A stretch of 64,000 bases of DNA from Brasenia schreberi (lineage: Eukaryota; Streptophyta; Magnoliopsida; Nymphaeales; Cabombaceae). A model generated the notes under the pieces. It was not told the origin of the DNA. It did not search any database and saw nothing but the letters and a program-made list of their open reading frames with translations. The stretch is from NCBI GenBank assembly GCA_036023115.1, contig JAYKKT010000074.1, positions 10,724,501-10,788,500 of the forward strand. Direction: 5' to 3'. Both the position numbers and the translations under genes were made by a program. Below, piece by piece: positions 27,801 through 37,415 of the stretch; within the stretch, counting starts at the first letter, position 1; every line of letters begins with the position of its first letter.

Positions 27801-29506
27801 AAAAGAGGTATCCCATTGACATATATTAACCTTATAAGAGACATGTATGATGACCTTATAAGAGACATGTATGATGGTGCAAAAACATGTGTGAGGACTC
27901 ATGAAGGAACGGCAGACTTCTTTGAAGTTAATATTGGGTTACATCAAGGATCAACTTTAAGTCCATACTTATTTATAATGGTGATGGATGAGTTAACAAA
28001 ACATATTTAAGATGAAGTACCTTGGTGTATGTTATTTGCAGATGACATTGTATTAGTGGAGGAGTAGGAAAAAGTTAATAGAAAATTGGAACTATGGAGA
28101 GAAACATTAGAAAGCAAAGGCCTCCGACTTAGTAGAACAAAGACAGAATATATGGAATGTAAGTTTGATCATTTGGCTACTTCAAAGGACATAGAAATTA
28201 AAATTGGCACACATTGCATTCCCCAAAAGGAAAGTTTTAAATACCTAGGGTCAATTTTTCAAAGTGATGGAAGAATTGAGGGAGATGTTACACATAGAAT
28301 TAATGCTGCTTGGTTAAAATGGAGAGGAGCATCATGTATTCTTTGTGATAAGAAGATACCATTAAAATTAAAAGGTAAATATTATAGAGCAACAATTAGG
28401 CCTGCCATGTTTTATGGTTCTGAGTGTTGGGCAGTTAATCATCAACATGTACAAAAGATGTCTATGACAGAAATGAAGATGTTGAGATGGATGAGTGGTC
28501 ATACAAGAAAAGACCGTATACATAATGAGGTTATTAGAAACAAATTAGGAGCGACACCAATAGAGGATAAAATGAGAGAACATCGTTTAAGATGGTTTGG
28601 ACATATAGAAAGAAGATCAAAAGAAGAACCTGTAAGAAGGTTAGAAAAACTAAATTTGGAAAGTATTAAAAGAGGTAGAGGACGACCACAAAAGTGTTGG
28701 AAAGAAACAATAAAGAATGATCTAGCTTATTGGGAGTTAACTGCTAACATGGCACACATAGGGATCTGTGGAAACAAAGAATCCATGTAGCCGACCTCGT
28801 CTAGTATGGGAAAAGGCTTAGTTGTTGTTGTTGTTGTTGTAGTTGACTGGAAAATTAAAATTGACATACATTGTCACAGATTTGACAAAAGTTCTAAAGA
28901 TGGAGAGTTTGATTGGGTGAAAAACTTGAGAATCTTGTGAATAAATAAATCACAAAATCAACAAGAACAATGATGGAAAAAGGATTTGGAAGCAACGAAA
29001 TGACAAAAAAGGTTTGGGAAGAAGCATACATGATTTCCGTAACTTCAGATTCTAAGATTTTTTGCCCAAAAAAATCAATATGGACTCGTACGATATGGGT
29101 TGTATCATATGATATGACACTACACAGTCTTGTATAGTATGATATGGCACGATAAATCGTTTATTGTGATACGTGTGCATGTATCCTATCGTATTCTAGC
29201 ATGATACGCGATAAAATTATATCGTACGATACAATATGATTTTATAACATTGCTGTAACTGCTTTAATGTGACTTGTGAGTTTTACTGGGTGGATGTTAT
29301 CTTAAACATATAAATCATTTTCGATGCTTTGCGCTTCATTTGGGTTCTTTACTAGCATTGAAGTTGATGACGGTTTTTTGTAGGGCCTTATGAACCCTCT
29401 ATATTGCCAGCCTTTCACACAGTATGCCAGCCAGCCAGTGAACATGCACGCTCCACATCATCAGGGTCAGGCTGCCCAAAACCAGAAACTCCATTACAAT
29501 GGCTGA
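840..29506 (+). CDS. UPF1: UPF1 RNA helicase (regulator of nonsense transcripts 1), with a damaged helicase segment
   Basis: UPF1 is the ATP-dependent RNA helicase at the centre of nonsense-mediated mRNA decay. Exons: 840-1352, 3892-4143, 4267-4437, 4699-4749, 4925-5017, 5154-5249, 5407-5457, 5546-5664, 10004-10055 (start uncertain), 10700-10811 (start uncertain), 11708-11779, 11873-11939, 14606-14748, 14827-14898, 15000-15128, 16882-17037, 17149-17262, 17382-17480, 17567-17644, 18305-18439, 21126-21200, 21334-21451, 22776-23152, 23241-23306, 23394-23465, 24629-24760, 24839-24958, 29384-29506. The Cys/His-rich UPF2-binding domain begins near residue 132 (CRYCG) and runs to about 285. Helicase motifs are visible: GPPGTGKT (I), IDEST (II), GDHCQLGP (III), SFQGREKDY (V) and NVALTRAR (VI). 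The C-terminus is rich in SQ sites, the usual targets of SMG1-class kinases. About 1,219 codons are recovered, against about 1,250 in other plants. The exon for motif Ia (the VCAPSN region) and about 20 residues before RRFGAPG were not found. Outside that gap all phases agree. Confidence 0.93.
6530..9735 (-). pseudogene. hAT transposase pseudogene (BED finger, DUF659, hAT dimerisation)
   Basis: Read on the minus strand. A BED-type zinc finger lies at about 9590-9700 ([12 protein letters not shown]), with a TGA in the codon after DPA. It is interrupted by the nested element 8489-9576 just before its HH ligands, and resumes at about 8470 with HHLVETRKK. The DUF659/RNase H-like core is open from 8107 to 7352, with [30 protein letters not shown] and [15 protein letters not shown] frameshift near 8120-8150 separates it from the preceding serine-rich linker. 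Several stops fall between 7352 and 6720. The C-terminal hAT dimerisation motif ([12 protein letters not shown], then [14 protein letters not shown]) lies at about 6545-6690. The combination is typical of plant hAT transposases, and the breaks make it inactive. Confidence 0.88.
8489..9576. mobile_element. non-autonomous hAT derivative nested in the transposase BED exon
   Basis: A 1.09-kb element with terminal inverted repeats starting TAGTGTTATCC (left) and CAGTGTTGTC (right, complement). It is flanked by an imperfect 8-bp target duplication, GTTTCAAC at 8481-8488 and GTTTAAAT at 9577-9584. An 8-bp duplication and CAG-type ends fit the hAT superfamily. The subterminal regions are dense in CGATACG/CGTATCG. 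Its right 330 bp match the end of the surrounding hAT element (5930-6220) in inverted orientation. It also keeps a decayed piece of the transposase C-terminal tail (ENALLTEE at about 9150-9180), so it is an internal-deletion derivative of the same family. Confidence 0.78.
12655..13275. repeat. tandem hairpin-forming repeat in a UPF1 intron
   Basis: Two closely similar units with a 132-bp period start at 12655 and 12787, and a diverged third spans about 13119-13275. Each unit contains perfect or near-perfect inverted arms. In unit 1, CCTTGTGAAACAAGCC (12695-12710) pairs over 16 bp with its exact complement at 12759-12774. Flanking sequence at about 12530-12655 is also repeated at about 12985-13118, so a larger unit of roughly 450 bp was duplicated as well. 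The structure resembles fold-back or MITE DNA. Confidence 0.75.
13285..13990. repeat. diverged direct duplication of about 370 bp
   Basis: Two related stretches, about 13285-13580 and 13660-13990, share landmarks in the same order: ATATTCTCC, CTCATGGTTT, a purine-rich GAGAGA block, then CATAG with CTCCYCTATTTATAGA and a CAAAA-plus-ACATC motif. They are clearly diverged. No coding sequence was recognised, and the origin (transposon or local duplication) is unknown. Confidence 0.6.
15187..15445 (-). mobile_element. mini-RTE: internal-deletion derivative of the RTE LINE
   Basis: On the minus strand this 250-bp element begins with the first ~150 bp of the full RTE copy at 39961 (ACTCCGCCCATGTAAGGGAT, then GGATAAAGGAGGAGGGTTG and GCTTCCGACA) and joins directly to the last ~90 bp of the same LINE (GAAACAAAGAATCCA, TAGTAAGGGAAAAGGCTTAG and a TTG-rich tail). 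The start codon and the LINE's terminal codons are fused into one short reading frame of about 18 codons. It lies in the UPF1 intron just after the exon ending at 15128. It has no reverse transcriptase, so its mobility would depend on a full-length RTE. Confidence 0.8.
19275..20265 (-). mobile_element. 5'-truncated RTE LINE fragment (about 1 kb)
   Basis: The minus strand matches the 3' third of the RTE LINE copies at 25863-28839 and 39961-43238: the reverse transcriptase region from the [17 protein letters not shown] segment, through the C-terminal RRWFGH-type region, to the AAAAGGCTTAG tail with TTG repeats at 19275-19315. The reading frame is broken. It lies in the UPF1 intron between 18439 and 21126. 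Confidence 0.85.
20783..20830 (+). mobile_element. solo RTE 3' tail
   Basis: A 48-bp stretch matching only the end of the RTE LINE, TAGTATGGGAAAAGGCTTAG followed by TTG/TTTG repeats. It is an extreme 5' truncation or a relic, in the same UPF1 intron as the 19275 fragment but in the opposite orientation. Confidence 0.7.
25500..25640 (-). mobile_element. RTE 3' fragment
   Basis: The minus strand matches the last ~130 bp of the RTE LINE (TTAACTGCTAACA region, GAAACAAAGAATCCATGTAG, AAAAGGCTTAG, TTG repeats). It lies within the hAT-like element 25017-29251. Confidence 0.8.
25740..25862 (+). mobile_element. older RTE fragment split by the young RTE insertion (left part)
   Basis: Diverged match to an internal piece of the RTE LINE, around GGAGAGAAACATTA, GACTTAGTAGAACAA and ATGCAAGTTT. 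The matching continuation (AAAATTGACATACATTG) lies on the other side of the young element at about 28841-28890. The young RTE therefore inserted into this older relic. Confidence 0.7.
25863..28839 (+). mobile_element. RTE-type LINE, 5'-truncated young copy
   Basis: Encodes an apurinic-type endonuclease ([28 protein letters not shown]) followed by a reverse transcriptase ([27 protein letters not shown], then an ADDIVL box). It ends in TAGTATGGGAAAAGGCTTAG and (TTG)n. Plant RTE elements have this order and microsatellite-like tail. It is flanked by a duplication of about 16 bp, TAGTTGACTGAAAATT at 25847 and TAGTTGACTGGAAAATT at 28840. Compared with the 39961 copy it lacks the 5' leader, has a 2-base deletion near 26460, a TAA near 27449, another frame break near 27730, and a duplicated 24-bp block at about 27829-27876. 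It cannot make an intact protein. Confidence 0.9.
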
Positions 29507-32055
29507 GCCAACATGGGGCCCGACCATGAGATGGGTTATAGTCTTTGAAATCAGCCTTTTGGTTTTGCTGCATGTCTGCTTCTTCGCATTCATGTGTCTG
29601 TGATGCTGCTGTTGAACATCGGCTGCTTGCTTCAACCAGAGTATGTCCGATGGATGTTGAGAGGATCAGCACTTAAAAGATCTACAGATGGAAAAGCGGG
29701 TAATAGACGGTCGGCACAGCCAGAGCTGAGAAAGAATAACCCCACACACCATACCTGGAAGTTTTCTGTTGTTTTGAGAATTAGCAATATGCGGAGGAGG
29801 GGAGTGAGCACGTATGGTACGTAAATGCAAGCTTGCAATCCAGTTTCTTGTGCCGGCAGAAGATCGTTGGCTTTGAAGCTTGGATTCAGCATGTGGCGAA
29901 AGAAGCAAGGGGAAGTGTAAAAGTACAACGCTGATGGGGTTTGCCATGACCTTCCCACGCACACATCCATGCTGGTGGTTGCAATTATGTAGAGGTGCTA
30001 TGGCAGGGTAAGGCTGGATCCATTTGCTCGGGCTTTTATCAAAAACCTCTATACTCCACATTTTGTTGGGTAAGAAAGTATTAGACATGTATACTAATGT
30101 TGCTGCCCCTGCACTCCAAGCCACCAGATCATTTTGCTGCTACAGTTTGGTATTTGTTATTATATATGTTCATAGAGTTGGTTTTGCTGGATCTTGCTTT
30201 GCCGTTTGCCTTCACTCAAGCTGCTTTGTCTCTTTTCTCTGTGGGTCATGGTTCTTATGGATACATACATGAGAGAGAGAGAGAGGGAGCTCCCCCACCA
30301 GCAGCAACAGTGGTAGAGCGCTCTGTAGTTGAGCTAATGCTTTCAGTGCAGTTTGTAATGCATTCTCGGTGCAATCGATATGGAAAAGGTGTAGTAGTAG
30401 CTAGTTTGACGGCAGTTCGCGCTCGTCTGCTTTAAAGTTGAATCTAACACACAGGTATGCATGTTAGGCTTCTGCCTTCCCTTGTGACAAAAAACAAAGT
30501 GCTGTAGAAACTGTGAAATCTTGAGCGGATAAGAGCAAATTGCAGTATTATGATCTAACTAGCTGTTGCCGTGTGAGGCGTTGATAAACTAAGGTGCGCA
30601 ATTTTGCTATGTTCATCAAGTTGACTAACTTTTACCAATTTTCTTGTTCGGCAATCCTTTGGTGCCGTTGTGAGGCATGTTAGGATGGCATTTGGAAGGG
30701 CTCAGGGCTGGAGTCACATATACAAGTACTGGCTGAGTATGTGTTAATTGCCAATCGCCATTGGGTTTACGCTCTGTCCTATTGGCTTGTCTTCATTTTA
30801 AATGGAGGTTGCTCTGGGACTGGTGTTTTGATGTATCGATCACATGTTTTTATAGCAACATTTATTAATTGTTGTTTCACTAAGCACCAAACTCAAATCA
30901 GATTTATCGTACCAAACGTAGGAGAGGATGGAAAAACGGGTAGGCACGATAGTGTTATTAACATCCCACAATTTTGGCAAGTAACTTAGCTACATACAGA
31001 CCAGTCGGGCTCTCTTTCCGCTTGTTCCTAGTACTAGGGTAATCTGATTGACACACTGAGAATCGGGTTTGCTGGAGAGATGCAAGTGAGCAAAAATGTG
31101 TTTTTTCACTAATCCTGGCTTCATTTGTTATTGCGTCAAGATATGGGCCAACATTTAAACACCCCATTGTATTAGGAGAAAGATGTTATGACATTTGACA
31201 TATTTCAGGAAGTCCAATATGACAGTTTCATATGTTGCTGCCACTGCAGCATCCTGAGTGTTCTAAGGTGTTAATGCAGCTTGAGCGTCTCTTGGTAGAC
31301 CTCACAGGAAAAAGCAACACGCTTAACTTTAAATGCCGAACATTGAGCTACAAGCAAATCAGTTAGCGTTAGGCAAACCAAAAGGGACACATCCACCCGG
31401 AGTGTCTTTCACAGTGGTCGTTCCCTTCGTCCATCCACTCGGAGTACCCATAATTTACTCCAAAATACTGTCAGCTATGCAGGACTACGCTTTGCAGCCA
31501 GCTTCCTGTGCACCACACTCAGGATCCTCAAGCAACCAAAAGGCTGGGAGCTTTTTTAGTCTATTTTCAAACGCCACAGTTTGTGAAACACACATTTTCG
31601 TCAAGAAGTCGATTTTGGAGATCTTCGAAGTTTTCCTTCTCTCAGGAAAATCTTTAAAATGATACGTGTATTTAGCTTGAGTATGGTGCTGAAATATCCT
31701 GTATTTGGGGCTAGTTTATGAGATCAGGTAAGAGGACACGAGAAAAAAAAATCTACGTCTCTGTCTTGTCATCTAACTGTTTACTGAGAATTCTGTGTGC
31801 GCTGCGTAACTCAATTTAGTACACACGCACAGGCACACGAAGAGAGAGAGAGAGATGAATACTATATGATGTTGCCTGAAAAAAAAAATGTGTTCCCACA
31901 TAGAGACATATCGGGTGAGCGAAAAGCCCAAAAGGAACAGCATAATTGTAACAGTCCAGAAACAGGCAAATCAGAATGTGGCAGAACTCGCAAGAACTAC
32001 CGCATCTAAGGAAAACACTCGTTGTCTGCCCTTGAAAAAGGCTCTGTTCACGTGC
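29507..32055. other. UPF1 3' region and intergenic DNA
   Basis: After the UPF1 stop this stretch probably holds the 3' UTR (to roughly 30.5 kb) and the spacer to the convergent CPN10 gene. Short open frames exist on both strands, but none shows a family motif or plausible splice structure. A GA microsatellite lies at about 30270-30286. Confidence 0.5.
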
Positions 32056-35000
32056 TTATTCAACCAGCGCTAGTAGATCCCCAGAACGACAAAAACAGTG
32101 CTTGGTATCTGTTCCTAGATCCACCTGCACAAAACAAGCCTAACAATCAAAACCCCATTTCCAGCTTCCGCTAACAACGAGAACGAAAGTTTTACAACTA
32201 CGACTAGGGATCAAATCCATCATCAGAAGGTAAAGATATCAGAAACTTTTAGTCCCACAAAGCTCCAAGTAAGATTCAACCAACTCGACAGTACACATGA
32301 TAACAAGTAAAGGAGCCATTACTTCCTAGAGTGGCAAAAGCGCCCGGGTGACTAATGGAGACGATGGGCTTGAATTACAGTCTTACAGTCCCTTGTAAAC
32401 GCACCTGACGGTACAGGACCACTATTCTCCTTATGGAAATTGGAATCCCTAAAGCATTCTAAGCCAGTGAGCAATGAATTAGCATGGATTCCACCGGCCT
32501 CCACAGCCTAAGAGCTGATTAGGCTTGATCCCTCAGCTATATAAAGTCATGATACGATAGTTGAGAAGTTGCAAACAAGCAAGGCTAGCTCAAAAGATTG
32601 GTCTCATTAACTAGGAATTTAGCCAAAGTCATGTATCTGGGCGACTTAGCATGACTCGCATCCATGTTTATATTTAGGACTGAACAATCATAATTAGAAG
32701 CCTGATTGATGAAGTCTGTAACATTATATGGTTTCCACACGAGCAGGTCAATTCCTGAGCATTGAATCCAATAGATTTCAAGCTTTAGTATACTAACCTC
32801 ATAAGCATTAATGTCAAAAAAGAGAACCTGCAAGTGAAAAGGAAAACCGTCATGTGAAATGACAATAATCATCGTGTTTATCACCATCATACATTAAATA
32901 AATGCCAATTTTCGTAGGCTCATAACTGATATAGTTCAGAAGTGATGTATGGCTACATAAATAATGCCACAAAAGGCATAGGCACTGATTCATGCATGTG
33001 ATGATTAAAACTTGTAAACTATAAGATAATGAACATGTGTTTTAGACGACTTAATTTCAGAAGCACAAGATGCATTTTCGCACCCTTAAAATTATTAGTG
33101 AAAACAAAGAAAAAATTGAACATAGATGCCTTAAACATGTTTTGAGACACATAATAACCTATCAATGTGAAAATTATCATGTAATATCCTGTGCAATTCA
33201 GTTTTGCACTTTAAGAAGCAGCACAAGTTCAAACAGTGCCTGGAGTCTCTGAATTTCAGACATGGAGGATCTAAATTCAAAAAGTGTCCAGAACCTCTGA
33301 ACTTTCAGATATAGAGGATCTAAATACCAGTGCAATGAACTCCACAAATTAATAGTGACAGTTATACAATACAATGCGAGGGTTTCTCTAGGTACCTTCT
33401 TCCCAGCATCAATGTTAGTGACTTCTGCTCCAACAGACAAGACCTGTTGATACAAACATAAAAGCTAGAATTAGCACTCAGTTTTCAACACAGAAAATCT
33501 AATCCTTTGACTCACCTCACCCACAAGATTGCATTCGAATTTGACAGCCGCTTTTGGCAACAAGACTCCACCAGCAGATTTCTGCAACATTATGCATTTA
33601 ATTGACATTTATACTCCCTGATGTCAACGTCAGACACATGAGGGATTAAAAAGCGGCTATACGTTCTTATAGCAGTGTCTCATTCATCCCTCATTTTAAA
33701 AAGCAAAGTCAAAGCAGTGAATATTTTAATCTCTCATTTTCAACATCATAAGAAGTTAAGAACACACAAAAATAAAATTGTGGCGCCACTTGAAATCAGT
33801 AGCAATGTGCATGGTCTGCCTTCATGGTGATTTGGACATCTTTAAGCAGCCATGCAAGAAATCAATGAGCACAGGCACTTTCCATGATCCATTTTGCAAT
33901 AGGGGCACATGTTATGCCCTTCCCAAGCAAGATCATCTCTTATTCATGAAGGTATAATGGTTATAGAATATTAAAAAAGTAAAAGAATAGTGTATCCATG
34001 CAACAGCATGCAAGTGTATCACTGATACTGATATATTTTAAAGGAACAGATAGGCATATCTATAGCAGCAAGGAAGTATGCCTTTGATGCAGCATCCCCG
34101 TTCCAAACCTCTGATATTTTGGATATTCAACCTGTTGTGAAGCATTCTCTTCCAGTATGCAGGGAAAAAGAAGATCTTATTGGAACAGGAAAACTTCGTC
34201 CTGCCGAGGTAAAGAATCAGTGTTCCAAAGTGGCATTGATGTTGATATGATGGTTAGTTGTACAAGTTGTGCCGTTGATAGTAAATTCTATTGAAAATGT
34301 GCTCTCATGACACAGGGCATGTTTGATGAAGCATACACATTGTTTTCTGAAGCTTTCTCAATACTTCAACAAGTATGACATTAAACTTGCCATTTTTTCC
34401 TCTTATTATTTTTTCTACCTTTTTAAATTGAGTTTTTTTACTGTTAAAATGCAGGTAACTGGTCCCATGCACCGAGAAGTTGCTAATTGTTGTCGGTAAT
34501 TTCTTAACCCATGGATGCAAACTGCTTTCTAGCATGTGATATCATCAATTTTAAAAACTTGTTATGTGTACGGTTCTACATGCCTCTCTACATACACGAT
34601 ATGAAATGTTAGTATGAACTAATCTAAAGAACAATTTTTTGTCTTCTTTGAAGCATGTTTAAATTTGATGTCCTGAATTTGTTAGTCATGGGGGGTATGT
34701 ATGGAGTTTTCTGATTTGTTTATGTGACTTGGATTAATTGAAATCTGACGTTAGTAACAAGCTTAGAGTTTTCCAGAAATAGATCAGTATCTATGTGAGT
34801 ATGAACCCTTCTGTTTTACCTTGAGGTCCTTGAGAGAATGATATAACGCTCTCATTTCTAAATGGGCGTACCTACTTGAACGAAATGACTTGAATGTCTT
34901 TCTGTTTCAGCGATGCAGCAGAGCGTAAACCCCTGCACTTCACACATTTCATATAACTGGATGCAGTGAGTATGTATCACATTATTGATAGTTCTATATC

Positions 35001-36114
35001 AATGCAATCAGCATGCACCACAGAAAACACAAGAAACCGAGTCTTCTCACCGAGTTACACCTACCAAGCTATCAAAGTTAATCCGTGTGTCTATTTCGTT
35101 ACATCTTATGCATATAAATGGTTGGAAACATAAGTGGCATATAGATAACTTCCAACCATAGAACATAATAAGAAAGAAGTATGAAAATTATAACAGTAAG
35201 AACTAAGAAGCTCGCGAGAATAATCAAGTTAACAGAAGACAAACTTAGTGAATGGTACAGTATGCCTTGACATAGCCTTCTCAAACAACTGACAAATAAC
35301 CAACATGATGAAACACCGTTATAGCTGAATATCTTTTCAACTCAGGAACTGAACACAAACAATCAAAAGCGAAAATAGCAGGCACAAGTTCTGACTTGAG
35401 CTTGAAAATCAACAAAATCATGAATTGGGAAAGGCATATTTAACCAAGACTTCGACTCATAACAGAAGGAATATGAAACGAAGATAATACAATGGAAGGT
35501 AATGATGATGTCAATGCTCAAGAAACCAACTGCTCCATAATGCTGAGATATCCCCTAAGAAATATTATTTAATGGGGTCTCGTGCATGTTTAAGGTCATA
35601 TACAACATCCAAATGGTGATGAAGACGCAGTAAATCATAAAACTGTCTAGAGAGAAGACTGGAAAGAGAAAAGAAGTATATTTCGGTTGGCAAACATAAA
35701 ACAATACAATCACTGTCCTTACTTCGGGCAACTGTTCCAGGCGAACCAGAACCCTGTCCGCTTGAGGCACAACCTGCTCATGTTCAAGCACCGTAAATCA
35801 GATGCAATCTCAACACACACAAGCGCAAGAGAGAGAGAGAGAGACCTTTGAAGGATCCCATTTCTTGACGACAGCGTTTATTCTCCGGAAAGCTTGACTT
35901 CTCCTAGAAAGCTTAAGAAGTCCACCTACCCGAAACCCCGAAAATCATTCAAATTGTTTGTGGGAGAGAGGGAGAAAGAAGGAGGGAGAGATTTACCACT
36001 TGGGTTTTTGTGGGAGAGGGGCGTATGTGAGAGAAAGTTGGTTCTCTGTAGAGAGCAGGAAGAAGCACATGATGGAAGAGCCGAAACGAGAGTAAAGCCA
36101 GCAGCCGTCGCCAT
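32056..36114 (-). CDS. CPN10: plastid 10-kDa chaperonin (GroES-type CPN10)
   Basis: Single-domain plastid co-chaperonin that caps the Cpn60 folding chamber. Exons in transcript order: 36114-35997, 35925-35846, 35773-35723, 33581-33516, 33443-33396, 32827-32798, 32124-32056. All phases agree and give 153 residues, near the usual ~140 for the plant protein. Residues 1 to ~66 form a Ser/Arg-rich plastid transit peptide. The GroES fold starts at VVPQADRVLVRLEQLPE (67-83), followed by the mobile-loop exon KSAGGVLLPKAAVKF, then VLSVGAEV, VLFFDINAYE and a C-terminal HCFCRSGDLLALVE. ATG 36114 is chosen because the frame upstream is only a GA microsatellite translation. Intron 1 is only 71 bp but has proper GT and AG ends and restores the frame. 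Intron 3 contains an antisense CLU gene fragment. Confidence 0.92.
34050..34495 (+). pseudogene. CLU/FRIENDLY gene fragment (three exons) inside a CPN10 intron
   Basis: Three exons with intact splice signals lie antisense to CPN10: 34050-34208 (IGISIAARKYAFDAASPFQT, then SDILDIQPVVKHSLPVC), 34316-34372 (GMFDEAYTLFSEAFSILQQ) and 34455-34495 (VTGPMHREVANCCR). Phases agree, giving about 85 open codons. The sequence matches the start of the TPR region of plant CLU proteins (clustered mitochondria, FRIENDLY), which govern mitochondrial distribution. No other part of that large gene is visible nearby. Because introns are kept, the copy arose from DNA, not from a spliced mRNA. It could be transposon-captured or a segmental duplication. 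It has no start codon of its own. Confidence 0.85.
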
Positions 36115-36134
36115 AATGCCTGCCCAGCAAAAAT

Positions 36135-36154
36135 AAAATTCTCTCTCTCTCTCT

Positions 36155-36212
<58 letters not shown>
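36135..36212. repeat. CT/GA microsatellite in the CPN10 leader
   Basis: About 75 bp of nearly pure CT on the plus strand (GA in the CPN10 transcript), just upstream of the chosen CPN10 start codon. Probably in the 5' UTR. Confidence 0.9.
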
Positions 36213-36214
<2 letters not shown>

Positions 36215-37415
36215 GTTGCTTCACAGAGAAATGCACAATGCAGTTGGGACGAAAGCATGAAAATGGGGAGATACAACACCTCCAGGGTTTTGTTATCCGT
36301 CCGGTCCGGTGGGCTTTAGCTCTTTTGTTCGTTCCCCCCTAACCAGCTGGGACCTTTTAGTTACTTCTACGTGGATCCAAGTCACTAATGAGCCCTGGAT
36401 CCACACGAGCCCACTCAACAGTTCATTGGATCTTTGCTCCGACCCGTATGCGAACCTGAACCCCGAATTCGTCATGCCACAGGGGTAGATGCGACAATTT
36501 CGTAACTCAGGTCCAGTTTCCGTGTTTGTGTCTGTAGCAAAAACAGGTCAAACCATTCGTAACCAATCTTTTAGATATACTGAGGACAACCCAAAAGGCT
36601 GTCCTTATTTTGCTTTTTTGTCGGTCTGAAAATTTTGGCAAAACTTCATTCATATCGTGTCATTTTGTGTTTTGTCTCAAAAGCAAGGTAACCGGAACAC
36701 GATATAATTTTTGGCTTGTAGGGTTCACTTCTTGCAAAGCCTTAGTTTATCTGGTAAGGCCCTGATTGAAGACGGTGCAGAATTTACTGTCTTATTTAGC
36801 CTGATTGTCTCTTATCAATCAGCTCGGGCTTTCTCCGTTCTCAAAAGGCTTAACTTTTGGGTTAGTCATCGTTTTAAATGGTCATTTACATAAACCGCCC
36901 GAACCAAACCAGGCCGAAACTATAACTGGACATGAGGGAACAGGTACTGGAACTGGCAGTGTCAAACAGAACTAAAACCTGATTCCAGTTCAGTTCCAAT
37001 TCATGGTTCACTTACTGTGATGGGAGATAAGGATTGGTTTGGTGGCAAGGTGATGAGCACATCATCCACTTGAAACTCGTTTATATGATGAACTGTGACT
37101 GTTCTGAATGTTTTCACCATTAATATCTCTTTGCAACTGTCAAGAAAAATTTAGATAAAAGGTATAAGATGTGGTTAAGTTGCATCTGTTTCAGCAATTT
37201 AGCGCAAGAACTTCACCACATGGCTAAAAGCAAATGCAGAAACAGAGAGCAATCCCACTGGACCAAGACAATGACGACCTCGAATATCATAAAAGCATAG
37301 AAATCAATGTCAATACAGGGACGACATAAAACTCAAAGATCTTAAAGGACTTCCTCCACACAAGGGATTGATGCAAGCATGGCATCTTATTGGTCTAATT
37401 ATCAATCTTTCTCAT
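36213..37415. other. spacer between CPN10 and FSD1
   Basis: Non-coding as far as can be seen. It contains the CPN10 upstream region and the FSD1 3' region, with several GGTTC/GAACC-type low-complexity motifs near 36300 and 36900-37010. No gene was recognised. Confidence 0.5.

Larger units (their letters stand above)
25017..29251. mobile_element. hAT-like element with ACGATACG-type ends in the last UPF1 intron
   Basis: The ends are inverted: CAATGTTGTAAAA at 25017 and its near complement TTTTATAACATT ending at 29251. The element is flanked by an 8-bp target duplication, GCTGTCAC (25009-25016) and GCTGTAAC (29252-29259). Subterminal sequence is rich in CGTACGATACG-like motifs, as in the 8489-9576 element, so both probably belong to related non-autonomous hAT groups. 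No transposase was recognised inside. Most of its length is later RTE LINE insertions. Confidence 0.72.

Noticed and set aside
29594..30435. Overlapping open frames downstream of UPF1 on both strands
   Set aside because: They fall in the likely UPF1 3' UTR, overlap one another in several frames and show no recognisable domain.
35926..36279. 117-codon minus-strand frame starting upstream of CPN10 with an Arg-Glu repeat
   Set aside because: The repeat is the translated GA microsatellite. The CPN10 start was placed at 36114, after it.
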